A stretch of 64,000 nucleotides of DNA from Allokutzneria sp. A3M-2-11 16 (lineage in GTDB: Bacteria; Actinomycetota; Actinomycetes; Mycobacteriales; Pseudonocardiaceae), in assembly GCF_024213555.1 (NCBI RefSeq), contig NZ_JANAVO010000001.1, positions 682,001 through 746,000 on the forward strand, written 5' to 3'. Every line of letters starts with the position of its first letter. The stretch's first letter is position 1. Below the pieces are notes generated by a model. The model saw nothing but the letters and a program-made list of their open reading frames with translations, did no database searches and was not told where the DNA came from. Made by a program: the position numbers and the translations under genes. Of the stretch, positions 29,200-38,497 are shown piece after piece.

Positions 29200-29520
29200 G
29201 TGTCCACCGTCTTCGAGGTCGTCGCCGAGCCGAGCCGCCGCCGCATCCTGGACCTGCTGCTCAGCCGCCCGCACCTGGTCGGCGAGCTCAGCGAGGAGCT
29301 GGGCCTGACCCAGCCGGGCACCTCCAAGCACCTGCGGGTGCTGCGGGACGCCGGGCTGGTCCGGGTCCGCCAGGAGGCTCAACGCCGCTGGTACGAGCTG
29401 AACCCGGCGCCGCTCACCGAGCTGGACGGCTGGCTCCAGCCCTACCGGCGGCTGTGGGCCGGGCGGCTGGACGCGCTGGAGGACTACCTCGACGTGATGA
29501 CCGAGCCCGAGAACGAGTGA
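29200..29520 (+). CDS. ArsR-family regulator
   Basis: 106 aa winged-helix protein (VVAEPSRRRILDLL, then LTQPGTSKHLRVLRDAGLV). It lacks an obvious metal-binding cysteine motif and resembles the ArsR proteins that sit before SRPBCC genes. TACATT (29188-29193) ends six bases before the GTG, so the mRNA is probably leaderless. It probably controls itself and the SRPBCC gene seven bases downstream. Confidence 0.9.
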   Translation: MSTVFEVVAEPSRRRILDLLLSRPHLVGELSEELGLTQPGTSKHLRVLRDAGLVRVRQEAQRRWYELNPAPLTELDGWLQPYRRLWAGRLDALEDYLDVMTEPENE

Positions 29521-29527
29521 GGAACCC

Positions 29528-30436
29528 ATGGCCCGCAACGGCGAACTGAGCGCGGTCGACGGCCGCAACGTGCTGCGTTTCGAGCGCCCGCTGGCGCACC
29601 CGATCGCGAAGGTGTGGCGCGCGATCACCGATCCCGACCACACCAAGCACTGGTTCCCGGCCGCGATGAACACCGAGCTCAAGCAGGGCGCCACGATCCT
29701 CTTCGTCTTCGAGGGCGATGACGGCGCGCCCACCAAGGGCACGATCACCGACTTCGAGCCGCCACACCTGTTCGCCTTCACGTGGGAAGGCGAAGTGCTG
29801 CGGTGGGAACTGCGCGAGGACGGCGACGGCTGCGTACTCGTGTTCACCCACGTCTTCGACGACCGCGCGGGCGCCGCGAGCTTCGCCACCGGCTGGGAGG
29901 GCTGCTTCGTCGCGCTGGACCAGCTTCTCGCCGGTCAGGACATCACTGACGCCGCCCCGTACGGTCCGCGCCACGACGAGTACATCGGCCTGTTCGACCT
30001 GGCGCGCGGCGAACTGCGCGACACCGCGGACGGCTGGGAAGTCCGGTTCGAGCGCAACCTCACCAAGCCGCAAGCGGAAGTCTGGGACCTGCTCACCGAG
30101 TCCACCCCGGTCGGCACGCAGCCGCCCTTGCGCTTCACCAACGGCTTTGTCCCGGCCGGACCCGTTACGGCGGTCAAGGAGAACGAGCTGCTGGAGTACT
30201 CGTGGGACGGCGGCGTCGTCCGGTGGGAGCTGCGGCAGGGCTACGGCGGCGCGCGACTCGTGCTGACGCAGACCGGAACCGCGGCTCAGGCCGACCAGCG
30301 GGCGAAGGCGCTCGGAGCGTGGCACCTGCACATCGACCTGCTCGCGCAGTGGTTGCGCGGCGAGACCCCGTGCTGGCCGGAAGGACGCGCCGAGGAGCTG
30401 GCGGCGGAGTACACCGAGCAATTGAATCCCGGGTGA
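29528..30436 (+). CDS. Double SRPBCC (AHSA1-type) domain protein
   Basis: 302 aa with two START/AHSA1-like domains: the first begins VLRFERPLAHPIAKVWRAIT (about 15-35), the second WEVRFERNLTKPQAEVWDLL (about 168-187). These bind small hydrophobic ligands. The gene lies seven bases after the ArsR stop with GAGGA before the ATG. ArsR plus SRPBCC is a common stress-response pair; the ligand is unknown. Confidence 0.88.
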   Translation: MARNGELSAVDGRNVLRFERPLAHPIAKVWRAITDPDHTKHWFPAAMNTELKQGATILFVFEGDDGAPTKGTITDFEPPHLFAFTWEGEVLRWELREDGDGCVLVFTHVFDDRAGAASFATGWEGCFVALDQLLAGQDITDAAPYGPRHDEYIGLFDLARGELRDTADGWEVRFERNLTKPQAEVWDLLTESTPVGTQPPLRFTNGFVPAGPVTAVKENELLEYSWDGGVVRWELRQGYGGARLVLTQTGTAAQADQRAKALGAWHLHIDLLAQWLRGETPCWPEGRAEELAAEYTEQLNPG

Positions 30437-30500
30437 GGGCTACACCCCTCTATCGACATCTTGACCAGGGAAATCGTCGGAAACCACTTACCCTCCGGCC

Positions 30501-31439
30501 ATGACCAGCCACCCCACCACGTCCACGCTCGCGGTCGATGTCGTCGACGGCATGGAACGCGTTTCCGGCGCATATCCCGGATATCGCAGGGCGCACGCGC
30601 GCGGCGTGTGCTTCGACGCCACTTTCACGCCGAGCGGTGACGCGGCGGGGCTGACCACCGCGGCCCACCTCCAGCACGAGCGGGTGCCCGCGACCGTGCG
30701 CTTCTCCAACTCCAACGGCAGCCCGCACACCCTGGACGGCGCGCGGGCCGGGCGCGGTATGGCGGTGAAGTTCCACCTGCCGGACGGCACGGCGACGGAC
30801 GTGGTCGCGGTGAACCTCCCGGTGTTCCTCGCCTCGACGCCGGAGAACTTCCTGAACCTGTTGGGAGCACTGGAAAAGGACCCTGTCACCGGAACGACCG
30901 ACCCCGCTCGGGTCGCCGCGTACATCCAGCGGAATCCCGAAGCGGCCGCGGGTTTCCAAGCGGTGGCGACGATGCCGATCCCGGTCAGCTACGGAACGGC
31001 CCGCTACTGGGCCATCCACGCGTTCGAGTGGACGAACGCAGCGGGGCTTCGCCGGTTCGTGCGCTACCGCTGGGAACCCGGCACCGGCGTCCACGATCTG
31101 TCCGAAGTGGACGGTACGGCTCAGGAACCCGAGTACCTGACCGGAGAACTGGTGCGGCGCCTGGCGGACGGCCCGGTCGGCTTCACCCTGCGCGTGCAGC
31201 TGGCCGAGCCGGGCGATCCGACCGACGACGCCACCAAGGAGTGGCCCGCGGACCGCGAGGAGATCGTCGCGGGACACCTGGAGATCACCGCGCCCGTGGC
31301 CGACCAGGAGCACTGGGCGGCGGAGATCTTCGACCCGACCCGGATCACCGACGGCATCGCGCTCTCCGCGGACCCGATCCTGGCGTTCCGCCACGACGCG
31401 TACGCGGTCTCCTACGACCGCCGCTCCCACAACACCTGA
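30501..31439 (+). CDS. Mini-catalase (SrpA-like haem peroxidase/catalase family)
   Basis: 312 aa, far shorter than true catalases and typical of the SrpA group. The catalytic His is H32 in RRAHARGVCF, and the proximal haem ligand is Y301 in FRHDAYAVSY with conserved R297. VRFSNSNG carries the distal Asn. No signal peptide. It probably acts as a peroxidase on organic hydroperoxides or H2O2 in the cytoplasm. A palindromic element starts 39 bases after the stop. Confidence 0.9.
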   Translation: MTSHPTTSTLAVDVVDGMERVSGAYPGYRRAHARGVCFDATFTPSGDAAGLTTAAHLQHERVPATVRFSNSNGSPHTLDGARAGRGMAVKFHLPDGTATDVVAVNLPVFLASTPENFLNLLGALEKDPVTGTTDPARVAAYIQRNPEAAAGFQAVATMPIPVSYGTARYWAIHAFEWTNAAGLRRFVRYRWEPGTGVHDLSEVDGTAQEPEYLTGELVRRLADGPVGFTLRVQLAEPGDPTDDATKEWPADREEIVAGHLEITAPVADQEHWAAEIFDPTRITDGIALSADPILAFRHDAYAVSYDRRSHNT

Positions 31440-31760
31440 CGCGATCCACCAACCTCGGTTCACGCCGCAGTTAGGGTGTCTTCAAGTACCACGCACCTCC
31501 ACCCCGAGCGTCTTCAACCGCACCACACCCCAGCGCGCCTCCGGGGTTTGTCGTCGTTAAAGACCGCTGGGGCGGGGGTGCGGTGTACTTGAAGACCGGC
31601 GGACTACCTGGCACATGTTCAGGCGCGCGAGGTGTGTGGTGCGAGCCTCGATCGGTCGGCCTGGGAGTGGGGATTTGCGTGCGGATGGTCGCTGGCGGCG
31701 TGATGGGGTCGGCCTTGGAGGGGAGGAGTTGGGTGGGGGGCGTTGGCAGTGCGAACGGGG
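31440..31760. other. 321-bp convergent intergenic region
   Basis: Contains element copy 3. The 164 bases after it, up to the TIGR04222 stop, hold no recognisable feature; they are G-rich with one polypurine run (GGAGGGGAGGAGTTGGGTGG). Confidence 0.7.
31478..31596. repeat. Palindromic intergenic element, copy 3
   Basis: Ends GTCTTCAAGTAC and GTACTTGAAGAC are perfectly inverse. The interior is the most diverged of the five, but GAGCGTCTT still pairs imperfectly with AAAGACCGCT, and ACCCC with GGGGT. A partial extra GTCTTCAA lies inside at 31509. Confidence 0.8.
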
Positions 31761-32666
31761 TCAGCCGCCGCAGCCTCCGCAGCCGCCACCGCCGCAGCCG
31801 CCTCCACTGCCGCTGCAACTGCTGCCGCTGTCACCGCCGCTCCCGCCGCTGTCCGCGCCGCCGCTGCCGGACACCGGCGGCGGGGTGTAGGTGAGCGCGT
31901 CCTGGATCTGCGCGTCCGGGTAGACCGCCAGGCCACCGAAGAGGACGGCTCCGGCGGCGAAGCCGAACGTGGAAACGCCGACCAGGTCCGGCTCGTCCGC
32001 GTTGTGGTCGTGGCGGTTGCGGGCCTCGGCGGCCACCCGGTCGCCGAGCACGGTGCGCTTGCCCGCCCGAGCGCGCGCGGACGCCTTCCTCGCGACGAGC
32101 GCGGCGATCCCCGCGATCACCACGAGCGGGATCAGGAAACCGACCGGGCGCGCCGCCGATACCCCGTCCACGAGCCGGAGCACTCCAACGGCACCGACCA
32201 CGAGGAACAGCGTGGAGACCCACCGCAACCGGGACCGGACCACCGCGGCGGGCACCAACAGGCCCCGGTCGGCGAGGTCGTCGGCGATCGCGTCGCAGGC
32301 TGCAGAGCTCGTCGCCCGTTCCACGACGGTTCGCGCCCGCACGGTGTTCGCCTTGTCCAGCACGGCGTTCTCCAGCGCGTCCGAGGTGGCTCCGCCGGAA
32401 GTACGGCTCACCAGCCCGGTGCTGGCGATGCGCAGCCGCCCGTCCGCCAGCAACGTTGCCAAGGCGGTTTCGGTCGCGCGGCGCGCACCACTGACCAGGA
32501 AGGCCAGGTGGTACGGCGGCGGGATCAGCGCGCCCGCCTGCGCGCCGTGATCACCGGCCCGCCGCTGACGTCGGGCCCAGACGCCGTTCAGCAGCAGCAC
32601 ACCCACGATCAGCGCGCTGTACCAGGCGAGAAACGCCGGGCCGGAGATCCCCCACGGTTCGGTCAC
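31761..32666 (-). CDS. TIGR04222 domain membrane protein
   Basis: 301 aa. A membrane helix near 12-27, a cytoplasmic helical domain, two further helices (about 148-168 and 178-193), then a C-terminal tail rich in Gly, Ser and Cys (ending GGGCGGGGCGGCGG). The tail is the signature of this family, whose members often neighbour peptide-maturation genes such as DUF692. None is present here, so its partner is unclear. GTG start. Confidence 0.8.
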   Translation of the reverse strand: MTEPWGISGPAFLAWYSALIVGVLLLNGVWARRQRRAGDHGAQAGALIPPPYHLAFLVSGARRATETALATLLADGRLRIASTGLVSRTSGGATSDALENAVLDKANTVRARTVVERATSSAACDAIADDLADRGLLVPAAVVRSRLRWVSTLFLVVGAVGVLRLVDGVSAARPVGFLIPLVVIAGIAALVARKASARARAGKRTVLGDRVAAEARNRHDHNADEPDLVGVSTFGFAAGAVLFGGLAVYPDAQIQDALTYTPPPVSGSGGADSGGSGGDSGSSCSGSGGGCGGGGCGGCGG

Positions 32667-32705
32667 GGTCAGCCACCCCCAGGAGTCGACGGACTCCGGG
32701 CGAGG

Positions 32706-33329
32706 CTAACCCGTGACGAGCCGTTCCGGTGCCGCCGTGTCCGAGCTGTGTCGGGAATCGTGCTGTAGCAACACGTTCTCGATGAGCTCGACGAGAACGC
32801 CCTTCACCGAGGCCCGCTTCCGCGCGTCGCAGTGCACGATCGTGGTGTCCGCGGAGACGCCGAGCGCCTCGCGCACCTCCTCCGTCTCGAACCGGTCGGC
32901 CCCCTGGAAGGTGTTGACCGCGACGACGAACGGCATCCCCCGCTCCTCGAAGTAGTCGATCACCGGGTAGCAGTCCTCGATCCGCCTGGTGTCCACCAGC
33001 AGGATCGCGCCGAGCGCACCGTCGGACACGTCGTCCCACAGGAACGAGAAGCGCTCCTGCCCGGGCGTGCCGAACATGTACAGCACGTACGACCGGTCGA
33101 GGGTGATGCGGCCGAAGTCGAAGGCCACCGTCGTGGTGCTCTTGTCCGGCAGCACGGCGATGTCGTCGATGCCGACCGACACCTCGGTCATGGCCGCCTC
33201 GGTGGTCAGCGGCTCGATCTCGGAGATCGCCCCGATGAACGTCGTCTTCCCGACGCCGAACCCGCCGCTGACAACGATCTTGACCGGCAGCGGGCAGGCT
33301 GCCGGGACGTGCTCAGAGTGCCCGGACAA
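32706..33329 (-). CDS. cvnD: Conservon GTPase CvnD
   Basis: 207 aa Ras/MglA-like GTPase. Walker A GGFGVGKTT (22-30), G3 GTPGQERF, and a G4 position reading VNTF in place of NKxD, usual for conservon GTPases. Last gene of cvnABCD; in conservons the GTPase is the output, switching with the membrane kinase-like CvnA through CvnB/C. The TTG start has AGAGGA nine bases upstream and overlaps cvnC by 17 bases. Confidence 0.92.
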   Translation of the reverse strand: MSGHSEHVPAACPLPVKIVVSGGFGVGKTTFIGAISEIEPLTTEAAMTEVSVGIDDIAVLPDKSTTTVAFDFGRITLDRSYVLYMFGTPGQERFSFLWDDVSDGALGAILLVDTRRIEDCYPVIDYFEERGMPFVVAVNTFQGADRFETEEVREALGVSADTTIVHCDARKRASVKGVLVELIENVLLQHDSRHSSDTAAPERLVTG

Positions 33330-33750
33330 GGTCTCTGATCCTCTCGATGGCGTGACCAGAAAGGGCGGTGGACTCCTGGTGGTCCAGGAGGTCCTCGGCG
33401 ATGAGGTCGGCGATGAGGATTCGCGCGACGCCGAGTGGTACGCCGATGCCGACGGCCACCTCGGCCACGGACAGCGCGCGCTCGGCGCACAGCCGGACGA
33501 TGCTCAGCCGCTCGAACTCCAGCTCGGAGTCGGCGGCGGCGGGACGCGCCCGGACCAGGGTGTCCACCCGGAGCCCGCCCTGGCGCGGTTCGGTACGGCC
33601 ACCGGTGACGATGAAGGGCCGGACGAAGGCGTCCCCCGCCTCGGCCGGACCGGCGGCGGCCGATCCGGGTCGGTGCGCCGTGGACCAGGCGTCGCGTGAG
33701 CGCAGGCCGGGAATCATCCGGGAGTCCGGAAGTCGGGGACTGTCGGTCAT
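33313..33750 (-). CDS. cvnC: Conservon DUF742 protein CvnC
   Basis: 145 aa. An N-terminal disordered Pro/Ala-rich part, then a DUF742 winged-helix region (VRPFIVTGGRTEP, LSVAEVAVGIGVPLGVARIL). In Streptomyces conservons CvnC is a cytosolic partner of CvnB and CvnD. It overlaps cvnB by ATGA. Confidence 0.92.
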   Translation of the reverse strand: MTDSPRLPDSRMIPGLRSRDAWSTAHRPGSAAAGPAEAGDAFVRPFIVTGGRTEPRQGGLRVDTLVRARPAAADSELEFERLSIVRLCAERALSVAEVAVGIGVPLGVARILIADLIAEDLLDHQESTALSGHAIERIRDLVRAL

Positions 33751-34172
33751 AGCGCCAGCTGCCCTCGCAATTCGGTGATCAACGCCGGGGTGAGCAGATC
33801 GCCCGCCCGCTCGGCGAGCACGGCGATCTCGTATCCGATCAGGCCGATGTCGCAGTCCCGTTCCGTCAGCACGCCGATCGAACTGCCGTCGCCGATGGAG
33901 GAGACCAGCAGGAAGCCCCGCTGCATCTCGATCATGATCAGTTTGAGGCCCTCGAACTCGTACCGCCGCGCGGCACTGCGGCTCAGGCTGACCAGGCCGG
34001 AGACGATCGCGGAGAGCTGGTCGGCCTCCGTCCGGTCCAGACCGCCCGAGGTGGCCAGCAGCAGCCCGTCCGAGGAGACCGCGACCGCGTCCCGCACGGC
34101 GTCCGTGCTGCGGACGAAGTTGGCCAGCAACCAGTTGAACGTCTCAGGGGTTGTGTTCAGCTCGGCCGTCAC
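33747..34172 (-). CDS. cvnB: Conservon roadblock/LC7 protein CvnB
   Basis: 141 aa roadblock/LC7 domain (LNWLLANFV-like start, AVSSDGLLLATSGGL, then GFLLVSSIGDGSSIGVL). Roadblock proteins act as regulators of small GTPases, here CvnD. GTG start overlaps the cvnA stop (GTGA). Confidence 0.93.
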   Translation of the reverse strand: MTAELNTTPETFNWLLANFVRSTDAVRDAVAVSSDGLLLATSGGLDRTEADQLSAIVSGLVSLSRSAARRYEFEGLKLIMIEMQRGFLLVSSIGDGSSIGVLTERDCDIGLIGYEIAVLAERAGDLLTPALITELRGQLAL

Positions 34173-36562
34173 CTGGGATCCTCTGCATTCTGGTGTGACA
34201 CGGTGTGCGGACCGGCCTGGTCCTCCGATGAGCCGCGGAACGCGCTCTCACCACGCTTGTGACCGCCCCGGAAGTCCGAGAGCATGCTGCGCACCTCGGC
34301 GGGCGTGCGGTCGGCGACCGGCGGTTTCGACACCGCGCGCACGCTCCGGTTCTGGCTCGTCGCCTGGTCGCGGGGGACGCGCTTGAGCAGTCCGTTGCGC
34401 GTGCGCTCCCCGCTGGGGCGCTGGTGCTGGGTGACGTTGTCGGGAGCCGGTTCGGCCTCCAGCACCGCGACCGGCGCGGGGGCCGGTGCGGCGGCGGGCG
34501 GCTTGGGCTGCGGCGGCGCGGAGATCGCATGGGCCCTGCGGACCAGCTCGGGCTCGTCGTCGGCATCCGTCCGCGTCGCCGGTCCGGCCACCAGGAGGGA
34601 CGCGGGCAGCGCGATCCGCGCGGTCACCCCGCTCGCCGGGGACTCGGCCAGGCCCACCTGCACACCGAGGCGCTTGGCGAGCTGGCCGACCACGTAGTGG
34701 CCGAGGAACCGGGTCGGGGCGACCAGGAAGTTCTCCTCGCCGTCGAGCCTGGAGTTGGCCTTGGCGATCGCCTCCGCCGTCATGCCGATGCCGTGGTCGA
34801 TCACGGCCAGCGCGTAGCCGGAGGGCACGCGGCGGCCGTAGATCTCGACCTCCACCTCCGGCGGCGAGAAGGACAGCCCGTTCTCGATCAGCTCGGCCAG
34901 CATGTGCGCGATCTCCGCGGCCACCGCGCCCGCGACCAGCTGGTCGTCGATCCGCCGGAACACCACCCGGTGGTAGTCCTCGACCTCGGCCAGCGCCGCG
35001 CGGATGACGTCGACCACCGGGAGCGGTTCGGTCCACTGCCGGGGGCTGGTGGTGCCCGCGAGGACCAGCAGGCTCTCCGCGTTGCGGCGCATGCGGGTGG
35101 CGAGGTGGTCCAGCTGGAAGAGGTTGGCCAGCACGGCCGGGTCCAGCTCTTCCTGTTCCAGGTCGGTGATGAACGCGAGCTGGCGGCGCAGCAGGTTCTG
35201 GTTGCGGCGGCCCAGGTTCGCCATTGACTCGCTGGTGTTGCGGCGCAGCACGGTCTGCTCGTTGGCCAGCGCGAAGGCGGTGGACTGCACCCGGTCCAGC
35301 GCGCGGGTCACCGAGTGGATCTCCGCACCCGCGCCCGCAGGCGCGCGCATCGGCTCCGGCGGTGGTGGCCGCTCGTGCTCCCGCGCGGTCTGCAGCGCGG
35401 CGACGGCCTCCGGCAGCCGCCTGGTCGCGATGTCCTCCGCGTCCTCGGCGAGCACGGCCAGCGGGCCGATGATGGAGCGGTTGGTGTCGATGAACAGCCA
35501 CAACAGCAGCGCTACCACCAGCAGCACCAGGAGCACGACGACGACCAGTTCCGTGGTGGCGTCGCTCTGCAGCGCGTCGGCGCGCTGCTGGATGTCGTCG
35601 GCGACGCTCTGCAGCACGCCCTGGAGCTCGTCGATGTAGGCGGTCGTCCAGTCGTGGTGCGCGCGGGAGTTGACCCGCTCGGGCAGCACGCCGCCGCCCG
35701 AGGCGACCGCGATCCGTTGCGCCCTCGCGATGTCCGCGGCGATCTTCGTGCTCTGCGCGCGGTCCAGCCGCTGCCGCTGCTCCGGCGTGGCCTGCCGGGC
35801 GAACTCGGCGAAGGCGGCCTGCTTGTTGGCGATGATGTCGAGGAGGGTGACGTACTCGTCGTCCCGGAACCGGTTGCCGGAGGAGTTGAAGATGCCGTTG
35901 AGGAACGACCGCTGCTGCCCCATCCGTTCCTTGGCGGTGGCCAGGGAGCGCAGGGCGAACAGGCCGTACTGCAGTTCCCGGTCGTTGACCAGGTTGAAGT
36001 CGAGGTAGCCCTGGTTCAGCGAGGCGATGCGCTCGGTGAAGTAGTCGTGGCTGGCGTTGAAGCCGATCGACTTCGAGTCGATCTTGGTGCGGGTAGCCGG
36101 GAGGTCGCTGAGCCGGTCGAGCATCGGCCGCACCGCCGCCGCGGTGTCCACGGGCACCCGGCCGAGGAGCTGGAGGACCTCGCGCTGCGCCGCGTCCGTG
36201 CGGGCCCGGTACTCCTGGAACAGCTGGCCGAACTCGTAGTGGCCGGAGAGGAACACACTGCTGAGGCCGCGTTCGCGCTGGACCTCGTGCACCAGCCGCT
36301 GCACGGTGATCTCGGTGGTCACCGAGTCGGAGGTGGCGCGGGCGGCGACGTCGCGCCCGATGACGGAGAAGACCTCGACGCCCAGCACGACGACCACGAC
36401 CGTGAGGCAGAGCACGAGGATGCGCAGCAGCCTGCCGCGGATCGTGCCCGCCGGATGGGTCTCGCTCGGCGGCGCGGTCACCTGTCTTGGACCGTCCTCG
36501 GAACCGGACGATGATCGGTGACCTGCGCTCACATGGACCTCCACCGGGCCTGGGGGCTTCAT
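34169..36562 (-). CDS. cvnA: Conservon sensor kinase-like protein CvnA
   Basis: About 797 aa. TM1 at about 45-68, an extracellular nitrate/nitrite-sensor-type helical domain (about 80-330), TM2 at about 338-360, a coiled-coil and helical DHp-like region near 440-490 (FQLDHLATRMRRN has the only candidate phospho-His), a GHKL ATPase domain (ELIENGLSFSPP near 557, DHGIGM near 594), then a long disordered Pro/Ala tail. It heads the cvnABCD operon and probably senses an envelope signal. Start uncertain: ATG 36562 is used; GTG 36586 and TTG 36616 are also in frame, and none has a strong ribosome site. Confidence 0.88.
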   Translation of the reverse strand: MKPPGPVEVHVSAGHRSSSGSEDGPRQVTAPPSETHPAGTIRGRLLRILVLCLTVVVVVLGVEVFSVIGRDVAARATSDSVTTEITVQRLVHEVQRERGLSSVFLSGHYEFGQLFQEYRARTDAAQREVLQLLGRVPVDTAAAVRPMLDRLSDLPATRTKIDSKSIGFNASHDYFTERIASLNQGYLDFNLVNDRELQYGLFALRSLATAKERMGQQRSFLNGIFNSSGNRFRDDEYVTLLDIIANKQAAFAEFARQATPEQRQRLDRAQSTKIAADIARAQRIAVASGGGVLPERVNSRAHHDWTTAYIDELQGVLQSVADDIQQRADALQSDATTELVVVVLLVLLVVALLLWLFIDTNRSIIGPLAVLAEDAEDIATRRLPEAVAALQTAREHERPPPPEPMRAPAGAGAEIHSVTRALDRVQSTAFALANEQTVLRRNTSESMANLGRRNQNLLRRQLAFITDLEQEELDPAVLANLFQLDHLATRMRRNAESLLVLAGTTSPRQWTEPLPVVDVIRAALAEVEDYHRVVFRRIDDQLVAGAVAAEIAHMLAELIENGLSFSPPEVEVEIYGRRVPSGYALAVIDHGIGMTAEAIAKANSRLDGEENFLVAPTRFLGHYVVGQLAKRLGVQVGLAESPASGVTARIALPASLLVAGPATRTDADDEPELVRRAHAISAPPQPKPPAAAPAPAPVAVLEAEPAPDNVTQHQRPSGERTRNGLLKRVPRDQATSQNRSVRAVSKPPVADRTPAEVRSMLSDFRGGHKRGESAFRGSSEDQAGPHTVSHQNAEDPR

Positions 36563-36802
36563 TGCCGACCGCGACTCAAGCTGCACCGTGATACGGCACC
36601 CGATGACGCGGCGCAATCATCATGCGACACCGCGAACCCGGCGAAGACCGTGTCAGACCCCTGTGCTAGCAACGCGAACTATCCTCAGTGGACGCACCTT
36701 GAGCAGGGACGACACCGGAGAGTCCACAAAGGCCGGTCCGGTTGGCGCCGCCCAAAACCTCACCCTTTTGAGCGAGCTGGCCGGTCGAACGGACGTTTCG
36801 GC

Positions 36803-37447
36803 TCAGCGCATCTTGAAGATCTTCACCGGCTTCGCGGGCGCGCCGTCGAGCGGGTCGGTCGGCCCGGGGATGATCCCGTTGGCCACGATGCGGTCCAGGA
36901 CGTGCATGCCCTTGGTGACCTTGCCCAGTACGGTGTACGCGGGCTTGATGTTGGCGAAGCTGTGCACGATGAAGATCTGCGAGCCGTTGGTGTCCGGCCC
37001 GAAGTTGCCCATCGCCACGGTCCCGCGCGGATAGGTCTCCTTGCCGGTGACCTCGTCGTCGAACTTGTAGCCCGGGCCGCCCTTCTCGGCGGCGTAGACG
37101 TCGCCGCACTGCAATACGCCCAGCCGCGCGGAGTTGGTCAGCCTCCAGCACTGCGTCTTGTCGTAGAACCGCTGCCGCGCAAGAGAAAGCAGGTTGTGCA
37201 CCGCGCACGGTGCGTTGCGGCGGTCCAGCCTGAGCTCGACGGCGCCGTAGTTGGTCTTGATCGTCACGTCGACGGTGCCGCGCGCCTTCGCGATCGGGTG
37301 CGGAGCGCGGACCGGCTTCGCGGCGGGGTCGTCCGGGGTCGGGGTGAACACGCACCGGGCGAAGACCGGAGCCGCCTGCGCGGGGACCGCGACGGCCAGG
37401 GAGGTGAGCAGGGCGGCGACGACTGCGACTGACCAGCGCTTCCTCAT
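36803..37447 (-). CDS. Secreted cyclophilin-type peptidyl-prolyl isomerase
   Basis: 214 aa. Sec signal peptide (MRKRWSVAVVAALL..., AQA near 25) without a lipobox. The cyclophilin core has the sequence blocks FYDKTQCWRL, YPRGTVAMGN and GSQIFIVH in the normal order. Cysteines in NAPCAVHN and QCGDVYA suggest a disulfide. It would assist folding of exported proteins. Divergent from the DUF4360 gene. Confidence 0.92.
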   Translation of the reverse strand: MRKRWSVAVVAALLTSLAVAVPAQAAPVFARCVFTPTPDDPAAKPVRAPHPIAKARGTVDVTIKTNYGAVELRLDRRNAPCAVHNLLSLARQRFYDKTQCWRLTNSARLGVLQCGDVYAAEKGGPGYKFDDEVTGKETYPRGTVAMGNFGPDTNGSQIFIVHSFANIKPAYTVLGKVTKGMHVLDRIVANGIIPGPTDPLDGAPAKPVKIFKMR

Positions 37448-37722
37448 GCCGGTCAACCTAACGAGCCCGGCCGGGCGGGGGAAGGCTGCCGAACGGCGCA
37501 GCTTTCTCCGCAATCCCGGAAATATTGATCGCGCAATCAGTTAAGGGGGCGACCGGAGGACGGTAATGACATCCGTTTGGATGCATGCACACCCATGGAG
37601 GGCACCCTACAATCGGGGCGTTCTGCAGCCCTGCGCAGCGAGAAAGAACGCCCGAAATCACCTGCTACCGCCATATAGGTGACACCCTTCCCCCATGCCT
37701 TAAATGCAGCGGAGGTATTTCC

Positions 37723-38352
37723 ATGTTGAGAACCGCGACGGTCGCCGGTGTGCTGTTATCCCTGCTGGCGGTGCCCTCACCGGCACTGGCCGACGACTCG
37801 CCGCCTCCGCCCGGAAAGATCACCGTCGACGTGGTCAGCGTCAACGGCTCCGGCTGCCCGGCGGGCACCACCGCGGTGGCGGTCAACCACGACAACACCG
37901 CGTTCACCGTGACCTACAGCCGGTACCTCGCCCAGGCGGGCGGGACCGCCGACCCCACCGAGATGCGGAAGAACTGCCAGCTCAACCTGCGGGTGAACGT
38001 GCCGCACGGCTTCACCTACGCGGTGGCGCAGGCGGACTACCGCGGCTACGCCAACCTGGCGGGCGGCGCGACCGGCATCGAGCAGGCCAACTACTACTTC
38101 ACCGGCACCTCGCCGACCGCGCACGTCCGGCACACCTTCCGCGGCCCGCTCAACGACAACTGGCAGGCCACCGACAAGACGGCGATCGCCGATCTGGTCT
38201 ACGCCCCCTGCGGCGAACAGCGCAATCTCAACGTCAACAGCGAGCTGCGGGTGAACAAGGGCGGCTCGGGGGCGCACAGCTTCATGTCGATGGACTCCAC
38301 CGACGGTAGCGTCAACACTATTTATCACTTCGCTTGGAAGAAGTGCGACTAG
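37723..38352 (+). CDS. DUF4360 secreted protein
   Basis: 209 aa. Signal peptide to about PALA-DD (23), then the DUF4360 beta-rich domain: GSGCPAGTTAVAVNHDNTAFTVTYS with paired Cys (SGC, KNCQ, APCG, KKCD). Function unknown; members are abundant secreted actinomycete proteins. ATG follows a perfect GGAGG. A T-tailed terminator follows, suggesting high expression. Confidence 0.92.
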   Translation: MLRTATVAGVLLSLLAVPSPALADDSPPPPGKITVDVVSVNGSGCPAGTTAVAVNHDNTAFTVTYSRYLAQAGGTADPTEMRKNCQLNLRVNVPHGFTYAVAQADYRGYANLAGGATGIEQANYYFTGTSPTAHVRHTFRGPLNDNWQATDKTAIADLVYAPCGEQRNLNVNSELRVNKGGSGAHSFMSMDSTDGSVNTIYHFAWKKCD

Positions 38353-38370
38353 CTTCCCCGCGAAACGCGC

Positions 38371-38414
38371 ACCGGGCGCGACACTTCCTTCGGGAGTGTC
38401 GCGCCCGGTTTTTC
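38371..38414 (+). terminator. Rho-independent terminator after DUF4360
   Basis: ACCGGGCGCGACACT pairs perfectly with AGTGTCGCGCCCGGT (15-bp stem), followed by TTTTTC. It is the only classical T-tailed terminator I found in the window. Confidence 0.95.
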
Positions 38415-38449
38415 TTCACCCCGACAAAGAAACAACGTTTGCATTCGGC

Positions 38450-38455
38450 TATTCT
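38450..38455 (+). promoter_or_regulatory. -10 box of a leader-peptide transcript
   Basis: TATTCT lies seven bases before the GTG at 38462, which places the transcript start on or next to that GTG. A -35 is not clear. Confidence 0.4.
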
Positions 38456-38461
38456 TGACGG

Positions 38462-38497
38462 GTGACGAACCCCGCGCACGCTGCTGTCCTCTACTAG
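38462..38497 (+). CDS. Probable 11-residue leader peptide
   Basis: GTG ... TAG encodes MTNPAHAAVLY. It has no ribosome site and sits where transcription is predicted to begin, so it looks like a leaderless upstream ORF. Its codons 6-9 are complementary to the sequence before the methyltransferase start (see attenuator). Function inferred from structure only. Confidence 0.45.
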   Translation: MTNPAHAAVLY

